Part shown: piece after piece, positions 59,241 through 64,000 of the stretch
How the letters are laid out: each line of letters opens with the position of its first letter
Position numbering within the stretch: position 1 is the first letter of the stretch
Source of the DNA: Ewingella sp. CoE-038-23
GTDB lineage: Bacteria > Pseudomonadota > Gammaproteobacteria > Enterobacterales > Enterobacteriaceae
Assembly: GCF_040419245.1 (NCBI RefSeq)
Contig: NZ_JAZHOH010000001.1
Coordinates: 3,968,001-4,032,000, forward strand
Length of the DNA: 64,000 nucleotides
Reading direction: 5' to 3'
Program-made: the position numbers and the translations under genes
The notes under the pieces: model-generated
The model's input: only the letters and a program-made list of their open reading frames with translations
Told to the model about the DNA's origin: nothing
Database searches by the model: none

Positions 59241-59981
59241 ATGGCAAATTCAATCAACGTGTTGGCGGCGGGCAGTCTGCGTCTGGTGTGGGAGCAGCTG
59301 ACGCAAGCTTTTACCGAAGCCACCGGCACGAAAGTAAAAACCGAATTTGGACCCGCCGGGCTATTGCGCCAGCGCATTGAGCAGGGGGAGAAAGCCGATC
59401 TCTTCGCCTCCGCCAACACTGCTCATCCGCTGGCCATCCAGCAGCAGGGCCGCGCGCTGGAAGTGAATACCTTCTGCGGCAACAGCCTCTGTCTGGTGGC
59501 GCGTGATACGCCAGAGCTGGACGGCCTGAATTGGCTGACCGTGCTTCTCGACTCTCGTTTTCGCCTCGCCACCTCGACGCCGCAGAGCGACCCGTCGGGG
59601 GATTACACCTTGCAGATGTTCGAAGAGATTGAGCGCCGCCATCCGGGTTCTGGCGAGGGGTTGCGTAATAAAGCGCTAAGACTGGTTGGCGGCCCCAACA
59701 GCGCCGTGGTACCCAAAGGCAAATTGGCGTCAGAATGGCTGATTTGCAGCGGGCAGACCGACCTGTTCATTGGCTACACCAGCTATGCCAGATTGCTGCG
59801 TGAAAACGATAAACTGCGGGTGTTTAACATTCCGGCGGATTACAACGTGCGGGCCAACTACGCGCTGGCGATCTGTACGGAGAAGGCCAAGCCGCTGGCG
59901 GAATTTATTCTGTCTGACCAAGGCCAGCACCTGCTACAGAATGCCGGTTTTTGCGGGCGGGACTCGGTGATGCGGGAATAA
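59241..59981 (+). CDS. ModA-like substrate-binding protein without a signal peptide
   Basis: 246 residues, starting MANSINVLAAGSLRLVWEQLTQAFTEATG. The ModA fold is clear (AGSLR, FGPAGLLRQRIEQGEKADLFASANTAHP, SDPSGDYTLQMFEEIE, YTSYARLL), but there is no hydrophobic signal sequence and no upstream start that would add one. Either cytosolic, with a different role, or the start is misread. It follows the class III binding protein after 43 bases, AAGGAGAATAAGAG upstream. Confidence 0.85.
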   Translation: MANSINVLAAGSLRLVWEQLTQAFTEATGTKVKTEFGPAGLLRQRIEQGEKADLFASANTAHPLAIQQQGRALEVNTFCGNSLCLVARDTPELDGLNWLTVLLDSRFRLATSTPQSDPSGDYTLQMFEEIERRHPGSGEGLRNKALRLVGGPNSAVVPKGKLASEWLICSGQTDLFIGYTSYARLLRENDKLRVFNIPADYNVRANYALAICTEKAKPLAEFILSDQGQHLLQNAGFCGRDSVMRE

Positions 59982-60072
59982 CCGGGGAACTGTTTTAAGC
60001 TTGGTCGAAGCGATGTCGTCGGGCGCGAAGTGGGTTCTCTGCTTGCGCCCTTCTTATTGCAATCTTGCTAGA

Positions 60073-60930
60073 TCAATCGTTGAAATCACGTTCCTTCAGC
60101 GCACGCTGGCGATCGTAATATTCATCTTCTGCGGCGATAATTTCATCCAGCAGCGAATCCACATCGGCTTTCGAAGTGTCTTCCACAAAGTGACCCGTCA
60201 GCACGCTTTCCGGCGTCAGTTTGCCGTCTTCATACAGCGCCCAAATCTCTTTGGCGAAGCGCGTCTCCAGCAACTGCGGCGCGAACTGCCCGTAGTAGCT
60301 GCGCATGTTATTCACGTCGCGCTCGAACATAGATTCGGCGTGGTTGTTGGCCGAGGCGTCGACGGCCTGCGGTAAGTCGATAATCACCGGCCCGTTGGCG
60401 TCCATCAGCACGTTGAACTCTGACAAGTCGCCGTGAACGATACCGGCACAGAGCATGCGCACGATATTGCGGATCATGGTGTCGTGGTCAGCCACCGCCT
60501 CTTCTGGCGTAAGCATCACGTCACTCAGGCGCGGCGCCACCAGCCCTTCGGCATCGGTGATCAGCTCCATCAGCAGCACGCCGTCGAGACAGATGTAAGG
60601 CTGTGGCACGCGCACCCCGGCGTTAGCGAGGCGGAAAAGCGCGTCAACTTCGGCGGTCTGCCAGGTTTCTTCCTGCTGCTTGCGACCGAACTTCGAGCCT
60701 TTTTGCATCGCACGCGCACTGCGGCTGTTGCGAACCTTACGCCCTTCCTGATACTGCACCGCCTGCTTAAAACTACGCTGGGTGGCTTCCTTGTAAACCT
60801 TGGCGCAACGGATCTCTTCACCGCAAAGTACAGTGTAAACGTCGGCTTCTTTGCCGCTTTTCAGTCGACGGACCACATCGTCTATCAGGCCGTCATCCAC
60901 CAGAGGTTGGATTCTATTTGGGATTTTCAT
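60073..60930 (-). CDS. RIO-family serine kinase
   Basis: Start at MKIPNRIQPLVDDGL, 285 residues. RIO kinase motifs: LKSGKEADVYTVLCGEEIRCAKVYK (glycine-poor ATP loop), VRNSRSARAMQKGSKFGRKQQE, LMELI, GIVHGDLSEFNVLMDANGPVIIDLPQAVDAS. In eukaryotes and archaea RIO proteins act in ribosome maturation; in Enterobacterales the role is unknown. Stands alone. Confidence 0.92.
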   Translation of the reverse strand: MKIPNRIQPLVDDGLIDDVVRRLKSGKEADVYTVLCGEEIRCAKVYKEATQRSFKQAVQYQEGRKVRNSRSARAMQKGSKFGRKQQEETWQTAEVDALFRLANAGVRVPQPYICLDGVLLMELITDAEGLVAPRLSDVMLTPEEAVADHDTMIRNIVRMLCAGIVHGDLSEFNVLMDANGPVIIDLPQAVDASANNHAESMFERDVNNMRSYYGQFAPQLLETRFAKEIWALYEDGKLTPESVLTGHFVEDTSKADVDSLLDEIIAAEDEYYDRQRALKERDFND

Positions 60931-61423
60931 GCAGCCTTGTACCTTATTTACTCGCGCGAGGGAATCACCAGCGCAATATTCCCTTCGTGAACTTTGATGA
61001 GAGAGCGGCCTGCGGCTCACTTCCCCCATTTCGTAATGCATACTGTAACACTCCGCCGCAAACAACACCTGACTACGACGGGGGATTTCCGTCAGTTTAT
61101 CTTAGTGATCACTTCCTGCACAAACTGATGCTTATGCCAGCTAAGGGCAATGCGCTCATCAAAGAACCTGACAGAAAAGATAAGCTGGAAGGGTTTGTTT
61201 ATTTACCCCACCCTGCTATTTATTAAGCATTAATAAACATTCATTATTTCCATCTGTAAAAATGCGTGTAAATTAATATCAAAAATATATTGGGAATGAT
61301 AAACCCCATTATTTACCCCCGCACTTCGTTTAACTATCGTTTATTTATCACCCGCGTTGGTATACATATCGTTTATTATGAGAGTGGTACTGTGCCGGAA
61401 CTTTCTCGTTATAGGTAACAGTC
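60931..61423. other. Gene-free stretch between RIO kinase and SDR genes
   Basis: About 490 bases. The plus-strand open frame here has no start signal or family pattern and I do not support it. The right half is AT-rich and must hold the SDR promoter; no operator was recognised. Confidence 0.5.
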
Positions 61424-62536
61424 ATGCCAAATATTTTAATTACCGGCGCATCAGGTTTCGTGGGTGGCGCAGTGGTTGAACATATTATTCGTCACGTCGC
61501 TATGGATAACCTTCAATTACTTTTATTAGTCAGGGCTGACGATAATCTGGCTGGCCGTAAACGTATTATTAGTAATCTGCAAAAATTCGATTTAACCGAA
61601 CAACAGCTTTCCGTTATCACCGAAGACTCTATTTTGATTGGCGACCTCGGCGAACCTGAAGGTTTTATTAACGATCCGCGCCTTGATGACATTACTCACG
61701 TGATCAACTGCGCCGCCATTGCATCCTTTGGTAATAATCCGGTGCTGTGGAAAGTGAACGTTGATGGCTCACTGGCTTTTGCTAAACGTATGGCACAGGT
61801 AAAAAGCCTGCAACGCTTTGTCCACGTCGGCACCGCCATGGCGTCCATGCCAGACAAAGACAGCATCTTCTATGAAGATATGCCTGACAACGCCCATAAC
61901 GAAGATCTGGTGCAGTACACGGCGTCCAAGCGTGCGATTGAAAATCTGATCCGCCAAGAGTGTCCGGATATGCCCTTCGTCGTGGCGCGCCCGTCAATTA
62001 TCGTCGGCCACACTCAGTTTGGTTGTCGCCCATCCAGCAGTATTTTCTGGGTGTTCCTGATGGCGCTAAAACTGAAGAAATTCCCCTGTACGTTGGACGA
62101 TAGAATTGACGTTATTCCGGTGGATTATTGCGCCATGGTATTGGTCAATCTCTGCCTGAATAGCGATATTCAGCACGATTTCTATCATATTTCATCCGGC
62201 GATATGTCCACGCCTTTCCATGAAATAGATATTTGTGTCGCCAAAGCCAGCAATACGCCAGCGGCCGTTAATGAATACAAACAAACGACTTATCAAGACT
62301 TCATTGGTATTCGCAAGCAGTTCAAAGATATTCTTGGCCCGTGCAATGATAAGATTATTTTACGCGCCATTAAATTATATGGCAGCTTCGCGGAATTAAA
62401 CGTCAAATTCGATAACCGTCGTGTAATGGACATGGGCCTGCCAAAACCTATGCCATTTAAAAACTATATCGATAAGTGCGTTAGCTCCACGCACGGTCAA
62501 ACCATCTCCGAACTGATGATGGTTGATTTTAAATAA
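61424..62536 (+). CDS. Stand-alone NAD(P)-dependent reductase/epimerase (thioester-reductase-like SDR)
   Basis: 370 residues. Rossmann motif ITGASGFVGGAVVEHI (residues 6-21), then YTASKRAIENLIR (Tyr-x3-Lys) and VVARPSIIVGHTQFG. This resembles the male-sterility/thioester-reductase branch of extended SDRs that usually ends NRPS or PKS enzymes or reduces acyl-CoA. No carrier-protein or synthase gene is nearby. GTAACAGTC leader, weak RBS. Confidence 0.82.
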   Translation: MPNILITGASGFVGGAVVEHIIRHVAMDNLQLLLLVRADDNLAGRKRIISNLQKFDLTEQQLSVITEDSILIGDLGEPEGFINDPRLDDITHVINCAAIASFGNNPVLWKVNVDGSLAFAKRMAQVKSLQRFVHVGTAMASMPDKDSIFYEDMPDNAHNEDLVQYTASKRAIENLIRQECPDMPFVVARPSIIVGHTQFGCRPSSSIFWVFLMALKLKKFPCTLDDRIDVIPVDYCAMVLVNLCLNSDIQHDFYHISSGDMSTPFHEIDICVAKASNTPAAVNEYKQTTYQDFIGIRKQFKDILGPCNDKIILRAIKLYGSFAELNVKFDNRRVMDMGLPKPMPFKNYIDKCVSSTHGQTISELMMVDFK

Positions 62537-62560
62537 GCCTTCAGAGAAACCGCTGAAAAT

Positions 62561-62597
62561 AAAAATCCCGCGTTATATTTTTGCGCGGGATTTTTTT
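62561..62597. terminator. Terminator between SDR and GST genes
   Basis: ATCCCGCG and CGCGGGAT with an AT-rich loop and A-/T-runs on both sides; serves the convergent pair. Confidence 0.9.
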
Positions 62598-62627
62598 ATT
62601 GCGGGCTTTTAGCGACAAATTTTTCGC

Positions 62628-63251
62628 TTACGGCATTCCGTTGCGACCAAACAGCCGGAAACCTTCGCGCTGGTTCAATCTTTCGTAGTAAGCCTCCACC
62701 GCAGGCAGCGCCGGGCGAGCCATCGGGGTCATCGCCCAGCGGTTTACCGACAGGCCCAGCGGGATATCCGCCAGCGTGAAGCTGTCTCCCAGCACGTAGT
62801 CACCGCTTTTTTGTAGCTGCGCTTCCAAAATCTGCATATGCCGATTCCAGTTACTCACTCCGGCTTCAATTAACGCCGGGTCCTGATGCTGCGCGCTATT
62901 ACGCGCCAGCGCCGGGAAGGCGTAGCGCCAAGAGTTATTCAACTCGCCCGCCTGCCAGTCCATCCACTGCTCGGCCAGGGCGCGGGTTTTTATATCTGCC
63001 GAAAGCAGATCCTCACGCCCTTCGCGCGCCGCCAGATAGCGGCAAATCACGTTGGATTCCCACAGCACAAAATCGCCGTCGATCAGCACCGGCACCATGG
63101 CATTGGGATTTAATGCTTTGAACTCAGGGGTTTCGGTGGACTGAAATCCGCTGCCGTAGTCCTCGCGTAAATAATCCAGCCCTAGCTCATGACAGGTCCA
63201 CAGCACTTTGCGGACATTGATAGATGACGCCTTACCCAATAATTTCAACAC
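62628..63251 (-). CDS. Glutathione S-transferase family protein (GTG start)
   Basis: GTG start chosen (AGGAGG four bases upstream), 207 residues. N-terminal thioredoxin-like GST domain with KASSINVRKVLWTCHELGL and the glutathione site NAMVPVLIDGDFVLWESNVICRYLA. Helical C-terminal domain with YVLGDSFTLADIPLGLSVNRW. Probably cytosolic detoxification enzyme. Confidence 0.9.
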   Translation of the reverse strand: MLKLLGKASSINVRKVLWTCHELGLDYLREDYGSGFQSTETPEFKALNPNAMVPVLIDGDFVLWESNVICRYLAAREGREDLLSADIKTRALAEQWMDWQAGELNNSWRYAFPALARNSAQHQDPALIEAGVSNWNRHMQILEAQLQKSGDYVLGDSFTLADIPLGLSVNRWAMTPMARPALPAVEAYYERLNQREGFRLFGRNGMP

Positions 63252-63316
63252 GATACCTCCTGATAGACAGCAGACAATGTGAACATCAATGTGGATCTGG
63301 TGACCCATAAAAAGAG

Positions 63317-63847
63317 TTAAAAACGCGGCCCCGCACGTTTAAAAATGCGGGTTGGGCTGCCGTAATACTCGGTGTCGGTTTCCGCCACAAAGCCACACTT
63401 CTCGGCGAGGCGAATCGAAGCAATATGTTCAGGATCGATGATGCAGCAGAGCTGGCGGTCGAGGTGGGTGTCGGCCCACTCCAGCACTTTCTGCGCGGCT
63501 TCCAGCGCATAGCCTTTGCCGTGGAAAGCCGGGGAGATCACCCAGCCCATCTCGGCCAAACCTTCCAGCGAGGGGGTGATATCGCGCTGATAATCCGCAA
63601 TACCCACTTCACCAACAAAGGTGCCGTCACGCAGACAAACGGCCCAATAGCCAAAGCCCAGCATCTGCCAGTGACCCGGATAACGCAATAAGCGGCTCCA
63701 ACTGGCCTCTCGGCTGGACGGCGTGCCGCCGATATACTTCACCACGTCGGGGTTGGCCCACTGCTCGGCAATGGCATCAAAATCTTCCACGCGATGGCCG
63801 CGCAGGACAAGGCGCACAGTTTCTAAAACGGGGGCAGAAGTCAGCAT
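63317..63847 (-). CDS. RimJ/RimL-like GNAT acetyltransferase
   Basis: 176 residues. VLETVRLVLRGHRVEDFDAIAEQW, YWAVCLRDGTFVGEVGIADY, WVISPAFHGKGYALEAAQKVLEWADTHL and SIRLAEKCGFV are the RimJ/RimL type pattern. It N-acetylates an amine or protein end; target unknown. Confidence 0.9.
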   Translation of the reverse strand: MLTSAPVLETVRLVLRGHRVEDFDAIAEQWANPDVVKYIGGTPSSREASWSRLLRYPGHWQMLGFGYWAVCLRDGTFVGEVGIADYQRDITPSLEGLAEMGWVISPAFHGKGYALEAAQKVLEWADTHLDRQLCCIIDPEHIASIRLAEKCGFVAETDTEYYGSPTRIFKRAGPRF

Positions 63848-63916
63848 GGGGTTGGCTCATTAAATTTCACTAAATCATAAGCTAACACTGAAATACGTGG
63901 GGAGGGAATGGACTTT

Positions 63917-64000
63917 TTAGCGCAAGATTTGCTGGCGAAGTTCGGTCGGCGTGATACCACGCATGGCTTTGAAACGGTTACTAAAATGGCTGGTCGAGCT
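63917..64000 (-). CDS. AraC-family regulator, C-terminal end only
   Basis: The last 27 codons read on the minus strand TSHFSNRFKAMRGITPTELRQQILR and stop at 63917, the second HTH and tail of an AraC-type protein. The rest lies beyond the window. Confidence 0.85.
   Translation of the reverse strand, partial: SSTSHFSNRFKAMRGITPTELRQQILR

Noticed and set aside
60918..61226. Plus-strand open frame upstream of the SDR gene
   Set aside because: Begins inside the RIO kinase gene, lacks a ribosome site and shows no protein pattern.

Overview
The window is a bacterial chromosome segment from the Enterobacterales. The order rpoD - mug - tRNA-Ile(CAU), a divergent malK-lamB-malM / malEFG regulon, AlpA/YfjP-type island genes and many IS3-family elements all fit. 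The backbone style suggests a Yersiniaceae-like genus (Rahnella, Rouxiella, Ewingella or Serratia type), but I cannot fix the genus from sequence reading alone.

Backbone, left (1-2511): the 3' part of rpoD, the mismatch glycosylase mug, and an intact tRNA-Ile2 gene that served as an integration site. Tandem mobile elements (2465-35159): the 3' end of the tRNA is repeated at 32142-32191 and 35111-35159, giving two elements in tandem. Element 1 (about 2512-32191) has the gene plan of an E. coli CP4-57-like island. On the right are a tyrosine integrase, Fic, AlpA, a YfjI-like DUF3987 protein and a YfjJ/Gp2-like protein. On the left are YfjP GTPase, YfjQ, YfjR, two small secreted proteins, a RadC-like protein, the CbtA toxin and a DUF4942 protein. 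Element 2 (32192-35159) is a 3 kb remnant with a dead P2-type integrase and an AIPR-type anti-phage gene.

The cargo of element 1 (about 10.4-22.0 kb, AT-rich, riddled with insertion sequences) is the most unusual part. It has an AIDA-type autotransporter whose linker to the outer-membrane barrel is a collagen-like run of 18 GETGAT units. Downstream lie a LuxR-type regulator overlapping an EAL c-di-GMP phosphodiesterase, a MrkH-like PilZ protein, and a glycosyltransferase with TPR repeats. The LuxR + EAL + PilZ set parallels the mrkHIJ control cassette of Klebsiella type 3 fimbriae. I propose a c-di-GMP-controlled, possibly glycosylated, surface adhesin module carried by the island. IS2-like, IS3-like, IS4-like and IS630-like elements, mostly decayed, separate these genes.

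Backbone, right (35160-64000): a hicAB toxin-antitoxin pair; a stand-alone FtsK-like motor with altered ATPase motifs; a bufferin (bufA-bufB-bufC-doxX) operon for metal handling, next to a membrane CcdA-thioredoxin fusion; a two-component system; an acid phosphatase; an RpiB/LacAB-type isomerase; an AraC regulator; the maltose regulon (malM, lamB, malK, malE, malF, malG, with MalT-box-like sites between malK and malE). Then come an inositol-monophosphatase-family enzyme, two orphan substrate-binding proteins, a RIO kinase, a stand-alone reductase-type SDR, a glutathione transferase, acetyltransferases and the end of an AraC gene.

All family assignments are by eye from protein motifs. No search was run.
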